NCBI RefSeq assembly: GCF_023715565.1
Contig: NZ_JAMBOJ010000012.1
Location: 1 to 64,000, forward strand
Direction: 5' to 3'
Origin: Cytobacillus firmus
GTDB lineage: Bacteria; Bacillota; Bacilli; Bacillales; Cytobacillaceae
DNA: 64,000 bases
Shown: piece after piece, positions 9,745 through 17,739 of the stretch
Layout of the letters: each line of letters opens with the position of its first letter
Position numbering within the stretch: position 1 is the first letter of the stretch
The notes under the pieces: generated by a model
The model's input: the letters and a program-made list of their open reading frames with translations, nothing else
Told to the model about the DNA's origin: nothing
Database searches by the model: none
Position numbers and translations under genes: made by a program

Positions 9745-10059
9745 TTAGTGTTTCATGGCATCCATTTCATCAATGTTAACGCTCTTTTTGTTACGGTAAA
9801 GTGAAATCAGGATTGCTATACCTACGGCCACTTCTGCTGCAGCAACCGCAATGACAAATAGCGTAAAAATCTGTCCGGTAATGGACGGTGTGATGCCATA
9901 TTTGCTGAATGCCACAAGATTAATATTAACCGCATTCAGCATCAGTTCGATTGAGATCAGGACAATCACAGTATTGCGCTTAGTCAAGGCACCATACAGA
10001 CCGATGCAAAAGAGGATTAAAGCCAATGCCAGGTACGCTTGAACGGGAACTGTACTCAT
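9745..10059 (-). CDS. nuoK: NADH-quinone oxidoreductase-like subunit K
   Basis: A 104-aa subunit with three membrane helices, homologous to MrpC. The conserved glutamate in helix 2 lies in [21 protein letters not shown] and a second in [14 protein letters not shown] of helix 3; both form part of the central hydrophilic axis of the proton path. It overlaps the nuoJ stop by 4 bp, which indicates coupled translation. It is normal in length. Confidence 0.97.
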   Translation of the reverse strand: MSTVPVQAYLALALILFCIGLYGALTKRNTVIVLISIELMLNAVNINLVAFSKYGITPSITGQIFTLFVIAVAAAEVAVGIAILISLYRNKKSVNIDEMDAMKH

Positions 10060-10577
10060 TCCTTTTCCGCCTCCTTTTCATCGTCTTTTTTGGCCAGAAC
10101 AATGGAACCAATCAAAGCGACCAATAAGAGGACAGAGGTTACTTCAAACGGAATAATGAATTTTGAGTACAGTTCAATTCCGATTTGCTCTGTATTATTG
10201 ACATGAAGGTCATTCGGCGCTGACGGCAAATCGAGGTTATATATTCCGATGTAGACCGCGAATGCAAAACCGAGAACCCCCACGAATACTAACAGCTTAC
10301 GCCAGCGGCCGGTATTGGGCTCGCTTGTGTCGTTATGGCGCGTCAGCATGATTCCGAACAGCATGACGATGGTTATCGCACCAGAGTAAATCAAAATCTG
10401 GACCGCAGCCAGGAATTCAGCAGAAAGCAGCACATAAATTCCGGCGATGCTGACAAATGTAAATACAAGGGCGACAACCATATGCACAACTTTGGTAAGG
10501 TTCAATAAAAGCACGCCGCCGATGACCGCAACTAAAGCTAGAGACATAAACGCTAAAAACTCACCTGAAAACGTCAT
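10056..10577 (-). CDS. nuoJ: NADH-quinone oxidoreductase-like subunit J
   Basis: A 173-aa membrane subunit with five hydrophobic segments. The [26 protein letters not shown] stretch is the NuoJ signature, including the helix-3 region with a pi-bulge that is important for coupling in solved complexes. The C-terminus is short and acidic/lysine-rich ([11 protein letters not shown]). It overlaps nuoI by 4 bp at its start and nuoK by 4 bp at its end. Confidence 0.97.
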   Translation of the reverse strand: MTFSGEFLAFMSLALVAVIGGVLLLNLTKVVHMVVALVFTFVSIAGIYVLLSAEFLAAVQILIYSGAITIVMLFGIMLTRHNDTSEPNTGRWRKLLVFVGVLGFAFAVYIGIYNLDLPSAPNDLHVNNTEQIGIELYSKFIIPFEVTSVLLLVALIGSIVLAKKDDEKEAEKE

Positions 10578-11002
10578 GCTTTATTCACCTTCCGTATATT
10601 TTCATCATTTTCATCGAGCCACTCAAGGTTTTTAAACAGCTCATCGCGGCTATATTCCGCCAGTTCAAAATTATTGGTCATGATAATCGCTTCGGTTGGG
10701 CAGACCTCTGTACACAAGTCGCAAAGGATACAAATTTCGAAGTTGATATCATAGGTATCAATGATCTTCCCCTTTTTGGCAGGGTCCGGATGCTTTTTCC
10801 CTGTCAGCTCGATACAATCGGTTGGACAAATATTTGCACACTGATTGCAGACAATACACTTTTCAGGGTAAAACTTTTGAATTCCCCTGAACCGGTCCGG
10901 AAGCGGAAGCGGCTCATTTGGGTAGTCATAGGTTACCTTTTGGCGTGTCAGGTTTTTAAGGGTATACGATAATCCTTTCGCTAAACCAAGCATGTTTTTC
11001 AC
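10574..11002 (-). CDS. nuoI: Complex I iron-sulfur subunit I
   Basis: Peripheral-arm subunit with two [4Fe-4S] clusters (N6a and N6b), passing electrons towards NuoB. The 142-aa product has both cluster motifs: CIVCNQCANICP and CILCDLCTEVCP. In complexes without NuoEFG this subunit and its neighbourhood are the likely docking area for the electron donor; that is inference here. It ends 4 bp inside nuoJ. It is separated from nuoH by 216 bp that contain a fold-back repeat, an unusually large gap for this operon. Confidence 0.97.
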   Translation of the reverse strand: MKNMLGLAKGLSYTLKNLTRQKVTYDYPNEPLPLPDRFRGIQKFYPEKCIVCNQCANICPTDCIELTGKKHPDPAKKGKIIDTYDINFEICILCDLCTEVCPTEAIIMTNNFELAEYSRDELFKNLEWLDENDENIRKVNKA

Positions 11003-11015
11003 CCCTTGTAAGAAA

Positions 11016-11196
11016 TGCGGAAGGCGCCCGCTTATTAAGGAACGCAGACTAAGACCGCCACGTCCTGTGGCAACGTCTGCATGACCCGCCTCCTGCGAGC
11101 CTCAAGCATAAGACGAGCCGGCTGAAAGGTTGTTCTTTAACCTTTTGGCCGGATTGGCTTAGACCTGAGAGCCGATGGCGCCTGAAGCTGGACAAT
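11016..11196. repeat. Fold-back repeat, family B, in the nuoH-nuoI gap
   Basis: Begins with GCGGAAGGCGCC and ends with GGCGCCTGAAGCTGGACA, with internal AAGCATAAGAC and an AAAGG..CCTTT dyad. The same terminal and internal blocks occur at 19080-19318 and 21284-21397. The halves are imperfectly complementary, so the transcript could fold into a long hairpin in the middle of the nuo mRNA. Confidence 0.75.
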
Positions 11197-11218
11197 TTCA
11201 GAAATTGCCGATCCTCAA

Positions 11219-12226
11219 TTAAAATATATTAAGCCACTCTTTCAGCAAAGCTGTTAAGAAAATATTCGCAAGTGCTACCGGCAGCAGAACCTTCCAGCCA
11301 AATTCCATGAGCTGGTCTGCACGGAGGCGCGGGAATGTAACACGAAACCAGACTAAAGCAAAGATTACAGCCGTAAATTTAAGCGCAAACCAGACGGCGC
11401 CCGGAATGAACTCCAGGAACGGCAGTGGAAGCCACCCGCCAAGAAATAATACGGTTGTCAATGAAGCCATGGCAAAGAAGTATACATATTCCGCAAGCAT
11501 GAAGAACGCCCAGCGGAAGCCGGAATATTCAACATGGAAACCGGCGACCAGTTCTGATTCTGCTTCAGGCAAGTCAAATGGGACACGGTTCAGCTCCGCC
11601 GTAGAAGCAATCAGGAATACGATGAAAGCAATAGGCTGCCAAATAATGAACCAGCCATTTTTTTGAGCTTCCACGATTTCATTCAGATTTAGACTGCCGG
11701 TTAAAAGGATAATTCCTAATACAGACATAACGAGTGGAATCTCATAGGAAATCATCTGTGCAGCGGCACGCATTCCGCCAAGCAATGCATATTTATTATT
11801 GGAAGCCCATGCTCCGGTTACAATACCGACTGTTGTCAGCCCGGAAATGGCGATGTAGTACAGCAATCCAACTCCAATATCAGCAAACTGCAGTTTATCT
11901 GTAAATGGAATTGTCGCCAGCACCATGAATGCCGGTGCAAACGCAATAACCGGTGCAAGAATAAACAGCGGCCTGTCTGCAAGCTTAGGAATGGTGTCTT
12001 CTTTTAAAAGAAGCTTTAATACGTCCGCAACAGTCTGCAGCAGCCCCCAACGTCCGCCGACCTGATTCGGCCCGTGGCGCAGCTGCATAAATCCCATCAC
12101 TTTACGCTCCGCCAGAATAGCGTAAGTAACAAACCCCAGAACAACTAATAGTAAAACGGTGGCAAGCAAGAAGAAAATACCGAAATTCAGCAGACCTGCT
12201 TCGGAATGGAGAAGTTCTTCTACCAT
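11219..12226 (-). CDS. nuoH: NADH-quinone oxidoreductase-like subunit H
   Basis: Membrane subunit (335 aa, eight helices) that contacts the peripheral arm and forms most of the quinone-binding chamber. The signatures ERKVMGFMQLRHGPNQVG near the N-terminus and NRVPFDLPEAESELVAGFHVEYSG in the middle loop are complete. The nuoD stop and nuoH start overlap by one base. The direct step from nuoD to nuoH, with nothing between, shows that nuoE, nuoF and nuoG are absent from this operon. Confidence 0.97.
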   Translation of the reverse strand: MVEELLHSEAGLLNFGIFFLLATVLLLVVLGFVTYAILAERKVMGFMQLRHGPNQVGGRWGLLQTVADVLKLLLKEDTIPKLADRPLFILAPVIAFAPAFMVLATIPFTDKLQFADIGVGLLYYIAISGLTTVGIVTGAWASNNKYALLGGMRAAAQMISYEIPLVMSVLGIILLTGSLNLNEIVEAQKNGWFIIWQPIAFIVFLIASTAELNRVPFDLPEAESELVAGFHVEYSGFRWAFFMLAEYVYFFAMASLTTVLFLGGWLPLPFLEFIPGAVWFALKFTAVIFALVWFRVTFPRLRADQLMEFGWKVLLPVALANIFLTALLKEWLNIF

Positions 12227-13326
12227 TAACCGTCCACCTCCCCAAGGACAATATCAATTGCCCCTAAAATAGCAATCAAGTTCGCAATGTTTTCGCCTTC
12301 AAGCAATTTTGGGAGAATCTGAAGATTATAGAATGATGGCCTCCGGAATTTCATCCGGTATGGCTCCTTCTTTCCATCACTCGCGATATAGCAGCCGATT
12401 TCTCCCCTTGGAGATTCGATTCTGACAAATGCTTCCCCTTTTGGCGCTTTGATGATTTTCGGCACTCTTGCCAGAATATCACCTTCTGCCGGGAATTGCT
12501 CCACCGCTTGTTCTAGGATTTTTAGTGATTCTTCAATTTCCTGCATGCGCACATGATACCTGGCCCAAGCATCCCCGCCGTCCTGAACCGCGACATCGAA
12601 ATCAAAGCGGTCATAGATGGAGTATGGCTCATCTTTGCGAAGATCCCAATTTACACCTGTACAGCGCAGATTTGCACCGCTTAACGAGTAGTTTAAAGCA
12701 TCCTCTTTCGTATACTTTCCTACCCCTTTGACACGATTCATGAAAATTTCATTTCCGGTTACCAGCTGATGATAGCCTTTGAGCTGTTCCCGCATATATG
12801 GAACAAACTCTCTTACTTTATCAATCCAGCCTTCAGGAGCATCCCATTTTACACCGCCGACACGCATATAGTTAAACGTTAAGCGGCCTCCGGATATCTC
12901 ATTCAGCATATTGATGATCATTTCACGCTCTCTGAATGCATAAAGGAATGGGCTTGTTGCCCCAATATCCAGTAAATATGTACCCCACCATACGAGATGG
13001 CTGGCAATCCGGCCTAGCTCCATGGTGATTATCCTCAGATATTCAGCCCGATCCGGAATTTTCAAATCCATCATCGTTTCTACTGCATGGACAAGGATAT
13101 AATTATTCGTCATAGCGGCAAGATAGTCCATTCGGTCTGTATAAGGAATAATTTGCGTATACTGCAGGTTTTCAGCCAGTTTCTCCGTTCCGCGGTGCAA
13201 GTAGCCGATGACCGGTTTCGCCTCTTTGATGATCTCCCCGTCAATTTTCAGAACAAGGCGAAACACACCGTGCGTACTTGGATGCTGAGGCCCAACATTC
13301 AATAGCATTTCTTCTGTTCGCAGCAT
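12226..13326 (-). CDS. nuoD: NADH-quinone oxidoreductase-like subunit D
   Basis: The 49-kDa-type peripheral subunit (366 aa), related to the large subunit of [NiFe] hydrogenases but without nickel ligands. With NuoB and NuoH it forms the quinone site. GPQHPSTHGVFRL near the N-terminus holds the histidine that approaches the quinone head, and GYLHRGTEKLAE is also conserved. The C-terminus ends in LGAIDIVLGEVDG, close to the usual DPVxGExDR. It lies 3 bp after nuoC. It is slightly shorter than E. coli-type fused NuoCD, as expected for an unfused form. Confidence 0.97.
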   Translation of the reverse strand: MLRTEEMLLNVGPQHPSTHGVFRLVLKIDGEIIKEAKPVIGYLHRGTEKLAENLQYTQIIPYTDRMDYLAAMTNNYILVHAVETMMDLKIPDRAEYLRIITMELGRIASHLVWWGTYLLDIGATSPFLYAFREREMIINMLNEISGGRLTFNYMRVGGVKWDAPEGWIDKVREFVPYMREQLKGYHQLVTGNEIFMNRVKGVGKYTKEDALNYSLSGANLRCTGVNWDLRKDEPYSIYDRFDFDVAVQDGGDAWARYHVRMQEIEESLKILEQAVEQFPAEGDILARVPKIIKAPKGEAFVRIESPRGEIGCYIASDGKKEPYRMKFRRPSFYNLQILPKLLEGENIANLIAILGAIDIVLGEVDG

Positions 13327-13329
13327 TGG

Positions 13330-14709
13330 TTACACCTCCACATCGTACGGTTCATAGTCTTTTCGCAGCGGATGACCGATCCAGTCTTCCCCCAGCATAA
13401 TCCGATATAAATTCGGGTGTCCCCTGAATCGGATGCCCAGCAAATCATACGCTTCACATTCCGGCCAATCGGCTCCTGCCCATAACGGCTGCAGTGAATC
13501 AATTACCGGCTCATCGCGTTCGATTTTAACCTTGAGTGCAACTGATTGACGGTTTTTGTATGAGTATAAGTGAGCATACACTTCCATGTGGGTCTCAAAA
13601 TCGGTGCCATGAAGCTCTGACAGATAATCAAAGCCAAGCTGTTCATTATATTTCAGGAATTCTGCCAATTTAAAATATGATTCAGCTCTGGCAACCAAAG
13701 TCGGCACTTCCTTGGAGAGATTATTAATATAGTACTCTTCAAGAACATCAGATCCCAGGTTCTTTTCAATTACCTTTACATATTTATCAAGGTAAGGCTG
13801 ATTAACAGATGGAGCTTTTTCTGCTGCTGGTTCAGCGTCAGCCTTGCTTCCGGCAGCTTTAGCCTTCGCGGCTGCGGCGGCTTTGGCCTTTGCTTTCGCT
13901 GCTGCGATTGCCTTTGCCTTTTCGTCATCAGCTGATCCGTCTGCTTTGCCTGCTGCGGCTAATTTTGCTTTGGCAGCAGCGGCGGCCTTTGCCTTGGCAG
14001 CTGCAATCGCTTTTGCCTTTTCATCATCCCCGCCACTTTGTTTTGCTTGAGCTGCTGCTTTAGCCTTTGCAGCTGCAGCAGCTTTGGCTTTCGCGGCTGC
14101 GGCTGCCTTTTGCTTCGCCATATCCATGTCTTCTGCAGGTGTCTCTTCCTTTGTTTCTCCCTGCTCTTTCGCTTTCAGCTTCGCCAGGGCGGCTGCCTTT
14201 GCCTTCGCGGCTGCGGCGGCTTTTTGTTTCGCTAGATCCATATCTTCTGCAGATGTCTCTTCCTTTGTTTCTCCCTGTTCTTTCGCTTTCATTTTAGCCA
14301 GGGCGGCTGCCTTCGCTTTCGCGGCTGCGGCTGCCTTTTGCTTCGCCATATCCATGTCTTCCCCAGGTGTCTCTTCCTTTGTTTCTCCCTGTTCTTTCGC
14401 TTTCAGCTTCGCCAATGCGGCTGCCTTTGCTTTTGCTGCTGCGGCTGCCTTTTGCTTCGCCATATCCATGTCTTCTGCAGGTGTCTCTTCCTTTGTTTCT
14501 CCCTGCTCTTTCGCTTTCATTTTAGCCAGGGCGGCTGCCTTTGCTTTTGCTGCTGCGGCTGCCTTTTGCTTCGCCATATCCATGTCTTCTGCAGGTGTCT
14601 CTTCCTTTGTTTCTCCCTGCTCTTTCGCTTTCATTTTAGCCAGGGCGGCTGCCTTCGCTTTTGCTGCAGCCTCTTTTTTCAGCTGTTCAAGATCCTTTTC
14701 TCCGCTCAT
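13330..14709 (-). CDS. nuoC: Complex I subunit C with long Ala/Lys-rich repeat extension
   Basis: The 30-kDa-type peripheral subunit. Only the last 161 residues (about 299-459) are the NuoC domain, ending in ECEAYDLLGIRFRGHP and GHPLRKDYEPY, the family signature. Residues 1-298 are an added low-complexity region: five 38-residue units (about 17-206) of Ala/Lys-rich helix plus an acidic KEQGETKEETPAEDMDMA linker, then about 90 residues of Ala/Lys repeats. The units are encoded by nearly identical 114-bp DNA repeats. A normal NuoC is 150-220 aa. Related Bacillus NuoC proteins are known to carry Ala/Lys-rich extensions; their role is unknown. The ATG has an AAGGTGATC ribosome site and is 3 bp after nuoB. 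Confidence 0.93.
   Translation of the reverse strand: MSGEKDLEQLKKEAAAKAKAAALAKMKAKEQGETKEETPAEDMDMAKQKAAAAAKAKAAALAKMKAKEQGETKEETPAEDMDMAKQKAAAAAKAKAAALAKLKAKEQGETKEETPGEDMDMAKQKAAAAAKAKAAALAKMKAKEQGETKEETSAEDMDLAKQKAAAAAKAKAAALAKLKAKEQGETKEETPAEDMDMAKQKAAAAAKAKAAAAAKAKAAAQAKQSGGDDEKAKAIAAAKAKAAAAAKAKLAAAGKADGSADDEKAKAIAAAKAKAKAAAAAKAKAAGSKADAEPAAEKAPSVNQPYLDKYVKVIEKNLGSDVLEEYYINNLSKEVPTLVARAESYFKLAEFLKYNEQLGFDYLSELHGTDFETHMEVYAHLYSYKNRQSVALKVKIERDEPVIDSLQPLWAGADWPECEAYDLLGIRFRGHPNLYRIMLGEDWIGHPLRKDYEPYDVEV
14084..14660 (-). repeat. Five tandem 114-bp coding repeats in nuoC
   Basis: An equivalent point in each unit occurs at 14120, 14234, 14348, 14462 and 14576, an exact 114-bp period. Units differ at a few positions only: Met/Leu in AKMKAKEQ, ETPAED versus ETPGED or ETSAED, and MDMA versus MDLA. 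The in-frame period (38 codons) allows gain or loss of units without a frameshift. Confidence 0.95.
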
Positions 14710-14712
14710 AGG

Positions 14713-15225
14713 TTAGATCACCTTCTTCCCAGTCTTAGCCTCATAACGGATTTTCTCTTTTAACTTGTTAATTCCATAAATCAATGCTGCCGGGTTGGGC
14801 GGGCATCCTGGTATGTATACATCAACAGGGACTATCTGGTCGACCCCTTTAACAACTGAGTACGATTTCACATATGGCCCACCCGCAGTTGCACAGGAGC
14901 CCATCGCGATCACCCATTTAGGTTCAGGCATTTGATCATAAAGGCGGCGGACAATAGGAGCCATTTTCTTTGTTACTGTCCCTGAAACAATCATGACATC
15001 AGACTGGCGGGGAGATGTACGAAAAAAAGAACCAAAACGGTCCAGATCGTAATGCGATGAACCCACACCCATCATTTCAATGGCACAGCAAGCAAGCCCG
15101 AAGGTCATTGGCCACAATGAATTGCTCCGCGCCCACGCTTTAATTTGTTCCAAAGTTGCCATAAACACATTGCGCTGCAGTTCTTCCATTTCTTCCGGTG
15201 TAATATTATCCAGCTTTAAATCCAT
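14713..15225 (-). CDS. nuoB: Complex I iron-sulfur subunit B
   Basis: The 20-kDa-type subunit that carries the terminal [4Fe-4S] cluster N2 and reduces quinone. The four ligand cysteines are seen in [18 protein letters not shown] and PGCPPNP. I chose ATG 15225 (170 aa, MDLKLDN) because AGAAGGTG lies at good spacing; an ATG 21 bp upstream lacks a site. The start lies inside the last codons of nuoA, a 10-bp overlap. Confidence 0.97.
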   Translation of the reverse strand: MDLKLDNITPEEMEELQRNVFMATLEQIKAWARSNSLWPMTFGLACCAIEMMGVGSSHYDLDRFGSFFRTSPRQSDVMIVSGTVTKKMAPIVRRLYDQMPEPKWVIAMGSCATAGGPYVKSYSVVKGVDQIVPVDVYIPGCPPNPAALIYGINKLKEKIRYEAKTGKKVI

Positions 15226-15590
15226 TTCAGCACCTTCTTTTTCCATGCATAAACAAGTCCAATTATTAGCATAAATACAAAAATCAGCATCTCAATCAAT
15301 GCAAAAATACCAAGCTTCTCATATGCCACAGCCCACGGATACAAAAATACTGTTTCCACATCAAAAATGACAAACATCAGGGCAAAAATATAATAGCGGA
15401 CATTGAACTGCACCCTAGAATCATGGAATGGCTCAATCCCGCTCTCATATGTGGTATACTTCGTATCATATGGCTTATAGGGCCGCAAAAGCTTCCCCAA
15501 AAACAAAGCCACCACAGGCAGCAATACCCCCAGGCACAAAAACACGAAAACTATCAAATAGTTATTCTGGTATAAATTCCAAAGCTCCAT
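15216..15590 (-). CDS. nuoA: NADH-quinone oxidoreductase-like subunit A
   Basis: First gene of the operon: a 124-aa subunit with three membrane helices. The segment [44 protein letters not shown] is the complete NuoA signature, with the glutamate and aspartate of helix 2. ATG 15590 is chosen because GGAGGGG lies 6-8 nt upstream; the upstream TTG in frame would overlap that site. A sigma-A type promoter lies 60-85 bp upstream. Confidence 0.97.
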   Translation of the reverse strand: MELWNLYQNNYLIVFVFLCLGVLLPVVALFLGKLLRPYKPYDTKYTTYESGIEPFHDSRVQFNVRYYIFALMFVIFDVETVFLYPWAVAYEKLGIFALIEMLIFVFMLIIGLVYAWKKKVLKWI

Positions 15591-15646
15591 GCCCATCCCC
15601 TCCAATGCTGAAAATTTTCACAACATTTAAACATGTAACCGTAACC

Positions 15647-15675
15647 ATTATACACCCTACTCTCCCATGTGTCGA
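15647..15675 (-). promoter_or_regulatory. Promoter of the nuo operon
   Basis: On the minus strand TCGACA (15670-15675), 17-bp spacer, TATAAT (15647-15652). One mismatch in the -35 box and a perfect -10 box. It precedes nuoA by about 60 bp. The remaining gap to the divergent LysM gene (to 16128) is AT-rich; I see no further gene in it. Confidence 0.7.
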
Positions 15676-16128
15676 CACAACCTAAGACTATTATTGGAAA
15701 TTATTGATGGGCTCAAAAATCAGGTTCTCCGGAAGAGAATTGGGAATTTACAAACCCGCGATTAACAACTTCCTAAGATTATATGAGCTTGCCCCCTGTT
15801 AATATCCATTAAATTTATCTTTATATTCATCTACCATTAATAAACAAACTTTCTTCTTTGTCAGTGAGATATGTAACACCCCGGAGTAATTTTTTGTAAT
15901 ACACCTTATAGGAAAAACTTTCTTTTAAAACCATATTAAGGTCCAAATATATCAAATATGACTATTTATCATACTTTATGTCCATATAGCATGACCATTA
16001 TGATGGTTTGCCATTTTTGCGTTATTTTCCTGAAATCTGCGTAATTTAATTATTACCTCCCTGTTCTTTTTCTCAAAATTTTCTGTGCTAGCATAATAAT
16101 TGTCAACCAAGCTAATAGGAGGTTTAAC

Positions 16129-16851
16129 ATGAAAAAATATTTTTATTATCTGCTCGCGAGCTTAATCATCTGGAGCACAGCAGGTGCAAGCGCATATGCA
16201 GAAGAAGTAACTGTAAATAAAGGGGATACCCTATGGTCTATAGCACAAAAACATGAAGTGTCTGTTCAGGATATTAAAAACTGGAATGGACTAACCGGAG
16301 ATTTGATTCACCCAAAAGATAAGCTTGATGTCTCACCTGAAGAAATCTACATAGTAGAATCCGGTGATACTCTCTGGAATATTGCAAAAAAATACAACAT
16401 AAATGTACGCAACCTTAAGAAGTGGAATCAGCTTCAATCCGATTTCATCAAACCTGGATTAGAGCTAATCATTTATAAAAATGAATCAATTAAAAAAGAA
16501 GCTTCTAATCCTAAGACTGTCGTAAAAGCAGCCAACACCAATAAGCCGGCAGAAAAGGAAGGCAAAGTTCTGACTGTCACTGCAACTGCCTATACAGCGA
16601 GCTGCCAAGGATGCATCGGCATTACAAAAACAGGCGTCAATCTTATCGATAATCCGGATGAAAAAGTAATTGCAGTTGATCCGGACGTGATTCCTTTAGG
16701 TTCTAAAGTATTTGTAGAAGGATATGGCTATGCAACAGCCGAGGATATAGGCGGCGGAATTAACGGACATGAAATTGATGTATTTATTCCTGGAGAACAG
16801 GATGCACTGCAGTGGGGAAGAAAAGATGTAAAGGTTACTATTCTAAATTAA
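16129..16851 (+). CDS. Secreted LysM and 3D-domain cell wall protein (YocH-like)
   Basis: A 240-aa exported protein. Residues 1-24 form a signal peptide ending in AYA. Two LysM peptidoglycan-binding modules follow (about 26-68 and 73-116, each with GDTLW.IA.K), then a linker and a C-terminal 3D domain (about 146-240) with TATAYTASC, VIAVDPDVIPLGSKV and AEDIGGGINGHEIDVF, holding the aspartates of the double-psi barrel fold shared with MltA-type lytic enzymes. B. subtilis YocH, a muralytic protein of the WalKR regulon, has this architecture. GGAGG lies 6 nt before ATG. It is divergent from nuoA. I could not find a convincing WalR box. Confidence 0.88.
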   Translation: MKKYFYYLLASLIIWSTAGASAYAEEVTVNKGDTLWSIAQKHEVSVQDIKNWNGLTGDLIHPKDKLDVSPEEIYIVESGDTLWNIAKKYNINVRNLKKWNQLQSDFIKPGLELIIYKNESIKKEASNPKTVVKAANTNKPAEKEGKVLTVTATAYTASCQGCIGITKTGVNLIDNPDEKVIAVDPDVIPLGSKVFVEGYGYATAEDIGGGINGHEIDVFIPGEQDALQWGRKDVKVTILN

Positions 16852-16856
16852 ACAAA

Positions 16857-16890
16857 GGAGGTCTCTCACCGCAGAGACCTCTTATTTCAA
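16857..16890 (+). terminator. Terminator of the LysM gene
   Basis: GAGGTCTCT/AGAGACCTC stem with a 6-nt loop followed by TTATTTC, just after the stop codon. Confidence 0.8.
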
Positions 16891-16913
16891 TTCCTCTATC
16901 CATTTACAGGCTG

Positions 16914-17141
16914 CTACTTGATCAAGTTTGTTTCAGATACCCGGCAAAAAGCTTTTAATAGATTCTTCATACATCGAATCCGGAACGCTTCGTCAAATAA
17001 GAACACATTGAATATCTCAGATTCTAGCATAAGGAATACTTGAATGGTGGCATCATCCTTGTTGCTTATATAATTATTTGTAAAATAGATGATTAATTCT
17101 CTTTCATAATATTCTATTGTTCCAAATAATACAGTCGACAA
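16914..17141 (-). CDS. Small hypothetical protein
   Basis: A 75-aa product I do not recognise. The start is TTG 17141, because AGGGGGTGA lies 5 nt upstream; the GTG at 17150 is part of that ribosome site. The sequence has one aromatic/hydrophobic stretch (LIIYFTNNYI) and a run of Leu/Phe (FLMLESEIFNVFLFDEAFRI) but no clear membrane helix or motif. It is convergent with the LysM gene. The good ribosome site is the main reason for accepting it. Confidence 0.55.
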   Translation of the reverse strand: MSTVLFGTIEYYERELIIYFTNNYISNKDDATIQVFLMLESEIFNVFLFDEAFRIRCMKNLLKAFCRVSETNLIK

Positions 17142-17212
17142 GGAAATCACCCCCTGGAATTCTCAAACCTTGTCTTTTATTAAGACCAAATATCTAATTT
17201 TGTACGTCGATA

Positions 17213-17243
17213 ACTGTCTAGCTCCAGTGCTTCCGCTTTTCTA
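17213..17243. repeat. Minimal remnant of family B repeat
   Basis: TGTCTAGCTCCAGTGC joined directly to TTCCGC: the two ends of the family B fold-back element with the middle lost. Confidence 0.5.
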
Positions 17244-17414
17244 AGCATGTTGATACTATATGACTCTATTCTCCAAGTTTCAACAAATTCTGACAATTTT
17301 AACTAAATAGTTAAGCTGGTGATTCCTTTTTAATATAAATGAAACATAGATGTTTTCTTTGAAATTTATTTTTGTGATAAAGTTATATTAAGAGCTTAGA
17401 TTAGGAGAATTACT

Positions 17415-17603
17415 ATGACTAAAAACAACTGCCAAGCTATTCAAAAATTCGATGAGCTCGTTACAAAAAGCAATGAGCTGAAAAGGGAGCTGGATGTGAC
17501 TCCTTTTGAAGATAAACAAAAGTTCATGAGCCTTCTTAAAAAGCTCATAACCGTGCATAAGAATTTGGATCAGTTAACCTTATATGACCAGACAAAGTAT
17601 TAA
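17415..17603 (+). CDS. Small hypothetical protein
   Basis: A 62-aa charged, probably helical protein (KFDELVTKSNELKRELDVTPFEDKQKFMSLLKKLI) with no cysteine pair, membrane segment or signal. TTAGGAGAATTACT before ATG is a good ribosome site and a strong hairpin terminator follows, so the gene is a complete small transcription unit. I do not recognise the family. Alternation of Leu and Lys/Glu suggests two amphipathic helices. Confidence 0.7.
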   Translation: MTKNNCQAIQKFDELVTKSNELKRELDVTPFEDKQKFMSLLKKLITVHKNLDQLTLYDQTKY

Positions 17604-17610
17604 AATAGAT

Positions 17611-17640
17611 GAAGGACAGGCAAATGCCTGTCCTTTCTTC
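17611..17640 (+). terminator. Terminator of the 62-aa gene
   Basis: AAGGACAGGCA/TGCCTGTCCTT, an 11-bp stem with a 2-nt loop, followed by TCTTC; 8 bp after the stop codon. Confidence 0.8.
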
Positions 17641-17650
17641 ATGTATCAGC

Positions 17651-17682
17651 ATCAACCACTCACCCACCAACATATCAACCAT
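17651..17682. repeat. 32-bp dispersed repeat (copy 1)
   Basis: Contains CACCCACCAACATATCAACC. It matches 32079-32110 at about 29 of 32 positions. Both copies lie next to a terminator of a minus-strand gene. Confidence 0.7.
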
Positions 17683-17700
17683 TCATAAAATTCACCTAAT

Positions 17701-17733
17701 AAAACAGGCTGCCCTCTTTGTGGCAGCCTGTTT
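17701..17733 (-). terminator. ftsZ terminator
   Basis: AAACAGGCTGCC/GGCAGCCTGTTT stem with an 8-nt loop, 7 bp after the ftsZ stop. T-runs on both sides make it bidirectional. Confidence 0.88.
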
Positions 17734-17739
17734 CTATCA

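Noticed and set aside
14084-14716. Long plus-strand open frame of 210 aa opposite nuoC
   Set aside because: It is the mirror of the GC-rich nuoC repeats, has no ribosome site, and the product is Ala/Phe repeats; the minus-strand NuoC domain is clearly the real gene.
15591-16128. WalR binding site upstream of the LysM gene
   Set aside because: I searched for TGTWAH-N5-TGTWAH by eye and found only half sites.
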